Below, in pieces: positions 7,720 to 14,988 of a DNA stretch of 64,000 nt. The translations under genes were made by a program, and so were the position numbers. The DNA comes from Pseudonocardia petroleophila. Its GTDB lineage: Bacteria; Actinomycetota; Actinomycetes; Mycobacteriales; Pseudonocardiaceae. The notes beneath the pieces were generated by a model. The model had not been told where the DNA came from. It saw nothing but the letters and a program-made list of their open reading frames with translations, and searched no databases. Location of the stretch: contig NZ_CP060131.1 in the NCBI RefSeq assembly GCF_014235185.1, positions 689,501 to 753,500 of the forward strand, in the 5' to 3' direction. How positions within the stretch are numbered: the first letter of the stretch is position 1; every line of letters begins with the position of its first letter.

Positions 7720-8130
7720 ATGACCCCGCTCTCGCCGCGGCTCGCGACGATCGTCGACGCGCTGCCGCTGACCCCGGGGATGCGGGTGCTGGAGATCGGT
7801 TGCGGGCCCGGCGCGGCGGCGCGGGCCGTGGCGGACCGGCTGACCACGGGGCACGTCGTCGCGATCGACCGCTCGGCCGCCGCGGTGGCCGCCGCCCGCC
7901 GCGCCTGCGCCGGGGAGATCGCGGCCGGGCGGCTCGACGTGCGGCTGGCCGCGATCGAGGACTTCGTCCGGGAACCGGACGAGCCCCCGTTCGACCTCGT
8001 GTTCGCGGTGCGGGTGGGCGTGCTGGACGGCCGGCACCCGGGGACGGCGGCCCGGGCCCGGATCACGGCCGCGCTCGCGCCGGGCGGACGGGTGTTCGTC
8101 GACGGCCGGGAGGTCCGCCCGCCCGGGTGA
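7720..8130 (+). CDS. small class I SAM-dependent methyltransferase
   Basis: 136 residues. Motif I 'MRVLEIGCGPGAAARAVADRL' is followed by VVAIDRSAAAV (motif II acidic loop) and a C-terminal ALAPGGRVFVDGRE. The protein is shorter than most relatives (about 190-210 residues) and lacks most of the C-terminal substrate-binding region. It may be a minimal Rossmann methyltransferase or one with reduced function. Convergent with the CoA lyase gene (2 nt between stops). The start is set by the TACGGT box. Confidence 0.7.
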   Translation: MTPLSPRLATIVDALPLTPGMRVLEIGCGPGAAARAVADRLTTGHVVAIDRSAAAVAAARRACAGEIAAGRLDVRLAAIEDFVREPDEPPFDLVFAVRVGVLDGRHPGTAARARITAALAPGGRVFVDGREVRPPG

Positions 8131-8132
8131 GG

Positions 8133-9092
8133 TCAGCTCTCCGGCGGGGTCCACCTGTCGGTGCGCTCCATGCCCGCGGCCCGGCCCTTGCCCGAGATCA
8201 CCAGGGCCATCTTGCGGCTGGCCTCGTCGATCATCTCGTCGCCGATCATCGCCGCGCCGCGCTTGCCGCCCGCCTCGGAGGTGAAGTACTCGTAGGCGTC
8301 GAGGATGTTCTCGGCGTGGTCGTAGTCGCTCTGCAGCGGGCTGTAGGTCTCGTTGGCCGCGTCGATCTGGCCGGGGTGCAGCACCCACTTGCCGTCGAAG
8401 CCGAGCGCGGCGGAGCGGCCGGCGACGCGGCGGTAGCCGTCGACGTCCTTGATCTGCAGGTACGGCCCGTCGATGGCCTGCTTGTCGTAGGCCCGCGCCG
8501 CCATGAGGATGCTCATGAGGATGTGGTGGTAGGCGTCGCCCACGTCGTAGCCGGGGGGCTGCTCGCCCACGACGAGGCTCTTCATGTTGATGCTGGCCAT
8601 GAAGTCGGCCGGGCCGAAGATGATGGTCTCCACGCGCGGCGAGGCGGCGGCGATGGCGTTGATGTTGGTCAGGCCCAGCGCGTTCTCGATCTGCGCCTCG
8701 ATGCCGATCTTCCCGATCTCGTAGCCCATGGACTTCTCGATCTGGGTGAGCAGCAGGTCCAGCGCCACGACCTGCTCGGCCGTCTGCACCTTCGGCAGCA
8801 TGATCGCGTCGAGGTTCGCGCCCGCACCCTCGACGACCTCGGTGACGTCGCGGTAGGTCCACTCGGTGGTCCAGTCGTTCACGCGGACGACCCGGATCTT
8901 GTCCTCCCAGCCGCCCTCGTTGAGCGCCGAGACGATGGTCTTGCGGGCGCCGGGCTTGGCCAGCGGCGCGCACGCGTCCTCGAGGTCGAGGAAGACCTGG
9001 TCGGCCGGCAGCGTCCGAGCCTTGTCGATGAACTTCTGACTCGACCCCGGCACGGCCAGGCACGAGCGGCGGGGGCGGATCTGGTTCGTCAT
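8133..9092 (-). CDS. HpcH/HpaI (CitE-like) CoA-ester lyase
   Basis: 319 residues with the CitE/Mcl family signature: the N-terminal 'RSCLAVPGSSQKFIDKA', a DLEDA motif in 'ADQVFLDLEDACAPLAK' (metal ligands), KVQTAEQV, IEAQIENALGL (metal-binding Glu) and 'GFDGKWVLHPGQI'. The family cleaves beta-hydroxyacyl-CoA such as L-malyl-, beta-methylmalyl- or citramalyl-/HMG-CoA into acetyl- or propionyl-CoA plus a keto acid. Actinobacterial homologues sit either with the ethylmalonyl-CoA pathway or with leucine/itaconate degradation (Rv2498c). The MaoC and FadE genes nearby fit both; no crotonyl-CoA carboxylase/reductase or MCC genes are in this window. Confidence 0.88.
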   Translation of the reverse strand: MTNQIRPRRSCLAVPGSSQKFIDKARTLPADQVFLDLEDACAPLAKPGARKTIVSALNEGGWEDKIRVVRVNDWTTEWTYRDVTEVVEGAGANLDAIMLPKVQTAEQVVALDLLLTQIEKSMGYEIGKIGIEAQIENALGLTNINAIAAASPRVETIIFGPADFMASINMKSLVVGEQPPGYDVGDAYHHILMSILMAARAYDKQAIDGPYLQIKDVDGYRRVAGRSAALGFDGKWVLHPGQIDAANETYSPLQSDYDHAENILDAYEYFTSEAGGKRGAAMIGDEMIDEASRKMALVISGKGRAAGMERTDRWTPPES

Positions 9093-9180
9093 CTTCTGGA
9101 GGCTCCTCGTCGACGTCGGCGGGTGGAAGTGGATGCTGGCACGGAGTGCCGCTGCGCGACCCCCCGGGGTGATGGGCTTC

Positions 9181-9750
9181 TCACCCGCCCGGGCGCAGCA
9201 TCCCGGACAGCAGGTCGTCGAACATGCGGTGCAGCTCAGCGGGAGCGGGCACCGGCCGCCCGTCGACCGCGGTGACGAACTGCAGCCCCTCCATGAACGC
9301 CAGCACCTGCCGGGCGTGCCGGTCGGGATCGGTCGACCCCGCGGCCGCGAGCACCGCGCGGGACCGGGCGTTCAGCGCGTCGCTCTCGGCGTCGAACCGC
9401 AGGCGCAGCTCCGGGCGGCGGGTCGACTCCAGGGCGAGCTCGTAGCGGGCGATCGCCCGGCTCCGGTCCTCGACGAGCACCCGGCGGAACGCGGCGGCCA
9501 TCGTCGCGGCCAGGTTGCCGCCGGTCGCCGCCTGCTCGATCCCGGCGTGCGCGGCGAGGTCGAGCTCGGCCATCCGCGCGAGCGCCAGCTCCAGCAGGGC
9601 GGCGCGGCTGCGCGCGAGGTTGGAGGTCGACCCGGGCGGGAGCCCCGCCCGCTCGTCGACGGCGCGGTGGGTCAGCGCCCGGCTCCCCGACTCGGCGAGC
9701 ACCGCGATCGCGGCGTCCCCGAGGCGTCTGCCCCGCGGCGTCAGCTCCAT
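9181..9750 (-). CDS. TetR/AcrR-family transcriptional regulator
   Basis: 189 residues from ATG 9750. The N-terminal helix-turn-helix is at about residues 12-50 ('GDAAIAVLAESGSRALTHRAVDERAGLPPGSTSNLARSR', described here in two overlapping pieces). The C-terminal TetR ligand domain contains 'ATMAAAFRRVLVEDRSRAIARYELAL'. The replacement of the usual tyrosine in helix 3 by 'GSTSNLARSR' is typical of a TetR subgroup. The target is unknown. PhzF upstream is co-directional, 68 nt away, so the two may be co-transcribed. Confidence 0.82.
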   Translation of the reverse strand: MELTPRGRRLGDAAIAVLAESGSRALTHRAVDERAGLPPGSTSNLARSRAALLELALARMAELDLAAHAGIEQAATGGNLAATMAAAFRRVLVEDRSRAIARYELALESTRRPELRLRFDAESDALNARSRAVLAAAGSTDPDRHARQVLAFMEGLQFVTAVDGRPVPAPAELHRMFDDLLSGMLRPGG

Positions 9751-9818
9751 CGGGATCCCCTGCTGTGCACCGCGAGATGGTCGCCCACCCGTCCGGCCCC
9801 GGCACCGCCGGGGGCGCG

Positions 9819-10679
9819 CTACGGCAGGGCCACCAGCTCGCCGCGGGCCACCGCCGTCACCGTGCCCCACACCGACGTGCGGACGGCCGCCCCGGCGTCG
9901 GCGTGCACCAGCACCCCGAGCGTCGACGGGCGGCCGATCTCCGCGCCCTGGGCCACCGTGAAGCCGGTCTGCCCGTCGGCGGCCAGCACGCCGCGGTCGA
10001 CGAGGAACACCGCCAGCGCGACGGCCGCGGACCCGGTGGCCGGATCCTCGGAGACACCCACGTCGGGGGCGAACATCCGCACGTGCGCGGCCGACGCGGC
10101 GGCGTCGACCGACACCACCGTCAGCCCGACGAGCCCCTCGGTGAGCGCGCGGACCGCCGCCGGGTCCGGCTGCGCCCTGGCCACCGCGTCCGGCGCCACG
10201 ACGAGGAACGCGTACGGCACCCCGGCGCCCGCCACCCCGGCCGGGACGGCGGCGTCCACGTCGGACGGGGAGAGGCCGACCGCGGCGGCCAGCGCGGCGC
10301 CGTCGAGCGCGGGGCCGATCTCCGGCGCGCCGCCGGTGACCTGCGCGCCGTGGTCGTCGACCCGCACCGGGAGCAGCCCGGCCCCGCACTCCTGCACGAC
10401 GTCGCCGATGGAGATCAGCCCGTCACGGGCCAGCACCCACGCCGCCCCGACGCTGGGGTGCCCGGCGAAGGGCAGCTCGCGACCGGGCGTGAAGATCCGC
10501 ACCCGGTAGTCGGCGTCGCCGGTGGGCGGCAGCGGGAACACCGTCTCCGACAGGTGGAACTCCCCCGCTATCGCCTGCATCTGCTCCGTGGTGAGGTCCA
10601 GGCCGCCGTGCACCACCGCGAGCGGGTTGCCCGCGTAGGCGCGGTCGGTGAACACGTCGACGATGTCGTAGCGCAGCAC
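9819..10679 (-). CDS. PhzF-family isomerase/epimerase
   Basis: 286 residues, beginning 'MLRYDIVDVFTDRAYAGNPLAVV' as PhzF proteins do. The catalytic glutamate is E45 (HLSETVF) and the second-half motif DPATGSAAVALA is present. PhzF folds like diaminopimelate epimerase; the phenazine enzyme isomerises DHHA, but most actinobacterial members have unknown substrates. No phenazine genes are nearby, so no such role is claimed. Divergent from the MgtE-N gene, with 39 nt between the two starts. Confidence 0.87.
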   Translation of the reverse strand: MLRYDIVDVFTDRAYAGNPLAVVHGGLDLTTEQMQAIAGEFHLSETVFPLPPTGDADYRVRIFTPGRELPFAGHPSVGAAWVLARDGLISIGDVVQECGAGLLPVRVDDHGAQVTGGAPEIGPALDGAALAAAVGLSPSDVDAAVPAGVAGAGVPYAFLVVAPDAVARAQPDPAAVRALTEGLVGLTVVSVDAAASAAHVRMFAPDVGVSEDPATGSAAVALAVFLVDRGVLAADGQTGFTVAQGAEIGRPSTLGVLVHADAGAAVRTSVWGTVTAVARGELVALP

Positions 10680-10705
10680 GGCCGGACCCTACGGCCGCGG
10701 GACCC

Positions 10706-10711
10706 TAGGCT
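10706..10711 (+). promoter_or_regulatory. -10 box (TAGGCT) for leaderless MgtE-N gene
   Basis: TAGGCT ends 7 nt before ATG 10719, with no Shine-Dalgarno between them. It sits inside the 39-nt divergent gap with phzF. Confidence 0.55.
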
Positions 10712-10718
10712 GCGCGTC

Positions 10719-11984
10719 ATGGCCTCCTCCGACCGCGTCTTCGTCGCACGCCTGGTCGGCCTGTCGGTGTTCGGCCCCGACGGCGAGCGGATCGGGCGGG
10801 TGCGCGACGCCGTCGTCACCGTGCGGGTCGACGCGAGCCCGCCGCGGGTGCTCGGGCTCGTCGTCGAGATGGTGACGCGGCGGCGGATCTTCGTGCCGAT
10901 GCTGCGCGTCACCTCGATCGACCCCAGCGCGGTCACGCTGGCCACCGGCTCGGTGAGCCTGCGCGGGTTCGCCCAGCGCCCCAACGAGACGCTCGTGGTG
11001 GGCCAGCTGCTCGACGCGCCCGTCACGATCGTCGAGGGCGACGTGGCCGCGGTGGTCGTCGACGCCGCGATCGAGCCCACCCGCTCGCGCGACTGGGTGA
11101 TCAGCCGGCTCGCGGTGCGGGCCCGGCGGCACGGCTTCACCCGGCGCGGCCACGTGCGGGAGCTGCCGTGGAGCGCGGTCACCGGGCTGTCGCTCACCGA
11201 CCGGCAGGGCACCGCGGGCCTGCTCGCGGTGTTCGAGACGATGCGCGCCGCCGACGTCGCGGCCGCCCTGTCCGAGCTGCCGGCCAAGCGCCAGCACGAG
11301 GTCGTGGACTCCCTCGACGACGAGCGCCTCGCCGACGTGTTCGAGGAGATGTCCGACGCCGACCAGCGCGCCCTGCTCGCCCACCTCGACTCCGAGCGCG
11401 CCGCCGACGTGCTGGAGGCGATGAGCCCCGACGACGCCGCCGACCTGCTCGGCGACCTGCCCACCGCCGAGTCCGAGGCGCTGCTCGCCCTGATGCAGCC
11501 GGGCGAGTCGGCCCCCGTGCGGCGGCTGATGACCTACTCGTCGAACACGGCGGGCGGGCTGATGACCCCGGAGCCGGTGATCCTGCGCCCGGACGCCACC
11601 GTGGCCGAGGCGCTCGCCCGGATCCGCAACCCCGACCTGCCCGTCGCGCTGGCGAGCATGGTGTTCGTCTGCCGCCCGCCCGCCGAGACGCCCACCGGGC
11701 GCTACCTCGGCTGCGCCCACGTGCAGCGGCTGCTCCGGGAGGCGCCGTACGAGCTGGTGGCGGGCGTCGTCGACAGCGAGCTGGCCCGGCTGTCCCCGGA
11801 CGCCACGCTCGGCGAGATCGCCCGGTACTTCGCGGCGTACAACCTGGTCGCCGGGCCCGTCGTCGACGACGAGGACCACCTGCTCGGCGCCGTCACCGTC
11901 GACGACGTGCTCGACCACCTGCTGCCGCCGGACTGGCGCGACCGGTTCACCGACGAGGCGCCGACGGAGGCCGCAGATGCCTGA
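10719..11984 (+). CDS. PRC-barrel / MgtE-N / CBS protein without a membrane domain
   Basis: 421 residues. Residues about 1-95 form a PRC-barrel-like module (VFVARLVGLSVFGPDGERIG), with a second copy at about 100-165. Residues about 170-275 are an MgtE N-domain with the acidic repeats 'LDDERLADVFEEMSDADQ', 'LDSERAADVLEAMSPDDA' and DLLGDLPTAESEALL. Two CBS motifs follow (MTYSSNTAGGLMTPEPVILR and 'LLGAVTVDDVLDHLLPPDW'). It has the cytosolic Mg2+-sensing half of MgtE but none of its five membrane helices, so it cannot itself be a channel. It overlaps a DUF1003 membrane protein by 8 nt. The mycobacterial Rv1232c region has the same arrangement. Confidence 0.85.
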   Translation: MASSDRVFVARLVGLSVFGPDGERIGRVRDAVVTVRVDASPPRVLGLVVEMVTRRRIFVPMLRVTSIDPSAVTLATGSVSLRGFAQRPNETLVVGQLLDAPVTIVEGDVAAVVVDAAIEPTRSRDWVISRLAVRARRHGFTRRGHVRELPWSAVTGLSLTDRQGTAGLLAVFETMRAADVAAALSELPAKRQHEVVDSLDDERLADVFEEMSDADQRALLAHLDSERAADVLEAMSPDDAADLLGDLPTAESEALLALMQPGESAPVRRLMTYSSNTAGGLMTPEPVILRPDATVAEALARIRNPDLPVALASMVFVCRPPAETPTGRYLGCAHVQRLLREAPYELVAGVVDSELARLSPDATLGEIARYFAAYNLVAGPVVDDEDHLLGAVTVDDVLDHLLPPDWRDRFTDEAPTEAADA

Positions 11985-12474
11985 CGCCCCACGCCGGCGG
12001 CTGGACCGCCCCGGCCGCCGACCCTTCGAGCTCGACCCGGACGGCTTCGCCAAGTTCTCCGAGCGTATCGCCCGGTTCCTGGGCACCGGCCGCTTCCTCG
12101 CCATCCAGACCGTCATCGTGATCATCTGGATCGCGCTCAACCTGACCGCGGTGTCGCTGCGCTGGGACCCCTACCCGTTCATCCTGCTCAACCTGGCCTT
12201 CTCCACCCAGGCCGCCTATGCGGCGCCGCTGATCCTGCTGGCCCAGAACCGGCAGGACGACCGCGACCGGGTGGCGCTCGACGAGGACCGCACCCGCGCC
12301 GAGCGCACCAAGGCCGACACCGAGTACCTCGCCCGCGAGCTGGCCGCCCTGCGCCTCGCCGTCGGCGAGATGGCGACCCGGGACTACCTGCGCGGGGAGC
12401 TGGACAAGCTGGGCGACCGGCTCGCGGGCGACGCGGGCCGGACCAGACCACCGGGCGACCGACGGGCCTGGTGA
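11977..12474 (+). CDS. DUF1003 two-helix membrane protein
   Basis: 165 residues with the DUF1003 core 'FLAIQTVIVIIWIALNLT' (helix 1, about 43-62) and 'PYPFILLNLAFSTQAAYAAP' (helix 2, about 66-86). The conserved QNRQDDRDR motif follows, then a charged coiled-coil C-terminus. Its start overlaps the MgtE-N stop (8 nt), so the two are translationally coupled and likely act together. The function of DUF1003 is unknown; a membrane partner for the soluble MgtE-N/CBS sensor is inferred. Confidence 0.85.
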   Translation: MPDAPRRRLDRPGRRPFELDPDGFAKFSERIARFLGTGRFLAIQTVIVIIWIALNLTAVSLRWDPYPFILLNLAFSTQAAYAAPLILLAQNRQDDRDRVALDEDRTRAERTKADTEYLARELAALRLAVGEMATRDYLRGELDKLGDRLAGDAGRTRPPGDRRAW

Positions 12475-12520
12475 CCACCGTCCCGGGCCGGTCACGACCG
12501 GCACGGCGATGCGGTCCCCG

Positions 12521-13765
12521 CTACGGCGCGACCGGCTCGGTCTCCGCGACGTACGCGCCTCCGTCCGCCGACCACATCTCCACCAGCAGCGCCGACGTCG
12601 TGGAGGCCCGCCGGGACACCGCGGCCGCGGCCCCGAGAGCACGCGCCGGGCCGACCCGCAGCCGCTGCACCGTGCCGTCCGGGAGCACGACGGTCAGCGC
12701 ACGGTCCGGGTTCCCGGCGGCCAGGAACCCGGCGGCCGCCGGGTGCCCGGGTCCGATCACCAGCACGGCCGCCGAGCCCGGAGCGGCCGGCAGCACCCCC
12801 TGCGCGGCGTCCGGGGGAACCGCCGGGCGGCCGTCGGTCCCCACCGTGACCGGGGACAGCGGCGCCAGCGGCGCGGAGAGGAGCGCGGCCGCCACCGGAA
12901 CTGATGTCGGTGCCTGCGCGGTCGGAGAGGGTGTGGGCGGCACGGACCCCGGCGTCGGCACCGGATCGGCACCGGACACCGGAGCCGACCCCGTCGACGG
13001 CACCGGATCCGACGGCTCCACCGGATCGGAGCCGGGCGACGGCGCCGGATCCGGCGCGGCATCGGGACGTGCCACCGGATCGGACCCGGACGACGGAGCC
13101 GGCCCGGCATCGGGAGGCGCCACCGGGGCGGGCCCGGACGGGGCCACCGGATCGGGCCCGGCCACCGGAGCCCCCGCCGGATCGGGCCCGGACGGGGCCG
13201 GCGCGTCCGGCACCGCCACCGGGACCGGGCCGGTCGTCGGCACGGGCACCTCGAGACCGACCGCGCCGGGATCGGGGACCGCGATCCACGGGAGGGCGTC
13301 CGGGACGGTGCCGTCGACGATCCCGGCGACCGGAGGGCCGACCGGCCCGCCGGGTCCGGTGCCGGCCGGCGGCCCCGGCACGACGGGCACCTTCCCGATC
13401 GCGGCTGCCGATCCCGCGCCCGGACCGGGCTCCGCCGCCCACCCACCGGCCACCGCCATCACCGCGCTGCCCGCGGCGACGAGCCCGAGCAGGGTCGAGA
13501 CGAGCAGCCTGCGCCTGCGGGCGGCCCGCTTCCCGGCGACGCGGACGACCACGTGCCCGGCCGGGACGTCCACGAGCTGGACCGTGCCGCCGGGCGTGAC
13601 CTGCCAGCACCGCACCGGTCGCGCCACGCACCACTGCACCGGGCTCGGCGCCGGCACCCACCGCACAACGATCGCGGGCGGGCGGCGGACGAGCTCCCCA
13701 CCCGGTCGACCGGGACCCTGACCTCCCGCCCGCTCTCCGGGCCGGGTGCGGGACGCCGGGCTCAC
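12521..13765 (-). CDS. Pro-rich single-pass membrane protein, third gene of envelope operon
   Basis: 414 residues from GTG 13765, overlapping the NlpC/P60 stop by 4 nt (GTGA). A short cytosolic region (1-80, with two Cys and a basic cluster AARRRR) precedes one membrane helix at about 87-107. Residues about 115-300 are low-complexity Pro/Ala/Gly/Asp/Ser with a recurring GSDPVxP-like unit. The C-terminal roughly 115 residues (from VPVAAALLSAPL) look folded and contain 'SAAVLVIGPGHPAAAGFLAAGNPDRALTVVLPDG' (quoted here only as a landmark at about residues 325-360). No known family is recognised. The reverse frames of this stretch are also open because of composition; coupling to the upstream gene supports this strand. 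Confidence 0.65.
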   Translation of the reverse strand: MSPASRTRPGERAGGQGPGRPGGELVRRPPAIVVRWVPAPSPVQWCVARPVRCWQVTPGGTVQLVDVPAGHVVVRVAGKRAARRRRLLVSTLLGLVAAGSAVMAVAGGWAAEPGPGAGSAAAIGKVPVVPGPPAGTGPGGPVGPPVAGIVDGTVPDALPWIAVPDPGAVGLEVPVPTTGPVPVAVPDAPAPSGPDPAGAPVAGPDPVAPSGPAPVAPPDAGPAPSSGSDPVARPDAAPDPAPSPGSDPVEPSDPVPSTGSAPVSGADPVPTPGSVPPTPSPTAQAPTSVPVAAALLSAPLAPLSPVTVGTDGRPAVPPDAAQGVLPAAPGSAAVLVIGPGHPAAAGFLAAGNPDRALTVVLPDGTVQRLRVGPARALGAAAAVSRRASTTSALLVEMWSADGGAYVAETEPVAP

Positions 13766-14988
13766 GGGCCGGACGGCGGCGGGTCGGCCACGGCCGTCGT
13801 CGGTGCCACCACGGCGGTCGCGGAGGCGGGGGTGCCCGGCGCGGCGGCCACCCGGGCCTGCGGCGCGGAGGATGCAGCGGCACTCGAGGACGGCGCCGCC
13901 GCGGGGACCGGCGCGGCGGCGGGCTGGGGGGTGCGCGAGGTCGGGGCCGGGGCGGGCGCCGGGGCCGGAGCGGGGGCGGGTGCCCGGGTCGGGACGGGCG
14001 TCGGCGTCGGCGGGACCGTGGACGGCGAGCCGGTCGGGCCGGTGGTGGCGGCGGGCACCGCCGGGGAGGGCACCGCAGCGACCGGCACCGCCGCGGCGGG
14101 TGGCACCGCAGCGACGGGCGGCACCGCAGCGACGGGCGGCACCGCCACGACCGGCCCGGTGACGACCACGCCGCCGCCCGGCCCCGGGACCGCGACCGTC
14201 ACCGGGACGGTCACGGGGACCGGTGCGGCAGGGGCCGCGAAGTCATCACCGGCCGGCGGGGCGACCGGGCCGAGGCGCGGCGCGGTGACCTCCCCGAGGA
14301 GTCCGTCGCGCAGCGATCCGGGCAGCGCGGCGGGCCGCGTCGCACCGAGGTAGTCGTCCCCGCGGTAGCGCACCGAGGCCACCTGGACCGGCCTGCCCCG
14401 ACGCGGCGCGTTGACCATCCGCCCGTCGCCCAGGTAGAGCCCGACGTGGTGGACGCGGTCGGGCGTCCCGTAGAAGACCAGGTCACCGGGCAGCAGCGGC
14501 GATCCCGCCGGCACGTGCGGTCCGGCGTTCCACTGGGTCTGGGCCGTGCGCGGCAACCGGATCCCGGCCGCAGCGTAGGCGGCGGTGGTGAGGCCGGAGC
14601 AGTCGAAGCCGCCCTCCCCGGCGGCCGGACCGTCACCGCCCCACAGGTAGGGCACACCGATCTGGGCGAGGGCGTGGTCGATGGCGATCCGCACGCGCTC
14701 GTCGGGGGCGTCGGTCGTGTAGACGACCGGCTGCGCGGGGTCCGCGGACGGGGCGTCCGGCGCCCGCGAGCCGACGAGCAGGGGTGCAGCCGGCAGGTCG
14801 CCGGTCTCCGCGGACGGAGCCGTCGGGACCGGTGCCGCGACGGACCCCGCCGCGGTCGCCGTGGCCCCGGCGGCGGACGCCGCTCCGCCCGGGGCCGGGC
14901 ACAGCGCGGCGACCACCAGGAGCGCCATCCAGCCGACGCGGTCGCGGGTCCTCGACTCCGCGGCCGGACCGGGCGCGCGCCGGCTCAT
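13762..14988 (-). CDS. NlpC/P60 peptidoglycan endopeptidase with Pro/Ala repeat tail
   Basis: 408 residues from ATG 14988, overlapping the glycosidase stop by 4 nt. An N-terminal hydrophobic signal segment (about 18-36) precedes an NlpC/P60 domain at about 97-215. The catalytic Cys is C130 (FDCSGLT) and the His is H181 (VHHVGLYLG); GDLVFYG is also conserved. Such enzymes cleave D-Glu-mDAP or similar bonds in peptidoglycan stems. Unusually, the catalytic domain is N-terminal and is followed by about 190 residues of Pro/Ala-rich repeats, including VAAVPP units (18-nt direct repeats from 14102) and an (AP)n stretch. The tail may anchor or span the cell wall. Confidence 0.8.
   Translation of the reverse strand: MSRRAPGPAAESRTRDRVGWMALLVVAALCPAPGGAASAAGATATAAGSVAAPVPTAPSAETGDLPAAPLLVGSRAPDAPSADPAQPVVYTTDAPDERVRIAIDHALAQIGVPYLWGGDGPAAGEGGFDCSGLTTAAYAAAGIRLPRTAQTQWNAGPHVPAGSPLLPGDLVFYGTPDRVHHVGLYLGDGRMVNAPRRGRPVQVASVRYRGDDYLGATRPAALPGSLRDGLLGEVTAPRLGPVAPPAGDDFAAPAAPVPVTVPVTVAVPGPGGGVVVTGPVVAVPPVAAVPPVAAVPPAAAVPVAAVPSPAVPAATTGPTGSPSTVPPTPTPVPTRAPAPAPAPAPAPAPTSRTPQPAAAPVPAAAPSSSAAASSAPQARVAAAPGTPASATAVVAPTTAVADPPPSGP
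14102..14137. repeat. 18-nt direct repeat within the NlpC/P60 tail
   Basis: The 18-nt unit GGCACCGCAGCGACGGGC occurs twice in perfect tandem (14102-14119 and 14120-14137) and partly on both sides. It encodes the VAAVPP repeats of the wall-spanning tail and is a plausible site of length variation. Confidence 0.7.

Noticed and set aside
12904-13599. Plus-strand frames antisense to the Pro-rich protein gene
   Set aside because: They consist of Arg/Pro/Ala shadow sequence; the minus-strand frame has a membrane helix and is overlap-coupled to the NlpC/P60 gene.
14102-14160. Short direct repeats taken for a CRISPR array
   Set aside because: The repeats are contiguous without spacers and lie within a coding Pro/Ala tail; no cas genes are present anywhere in the window.
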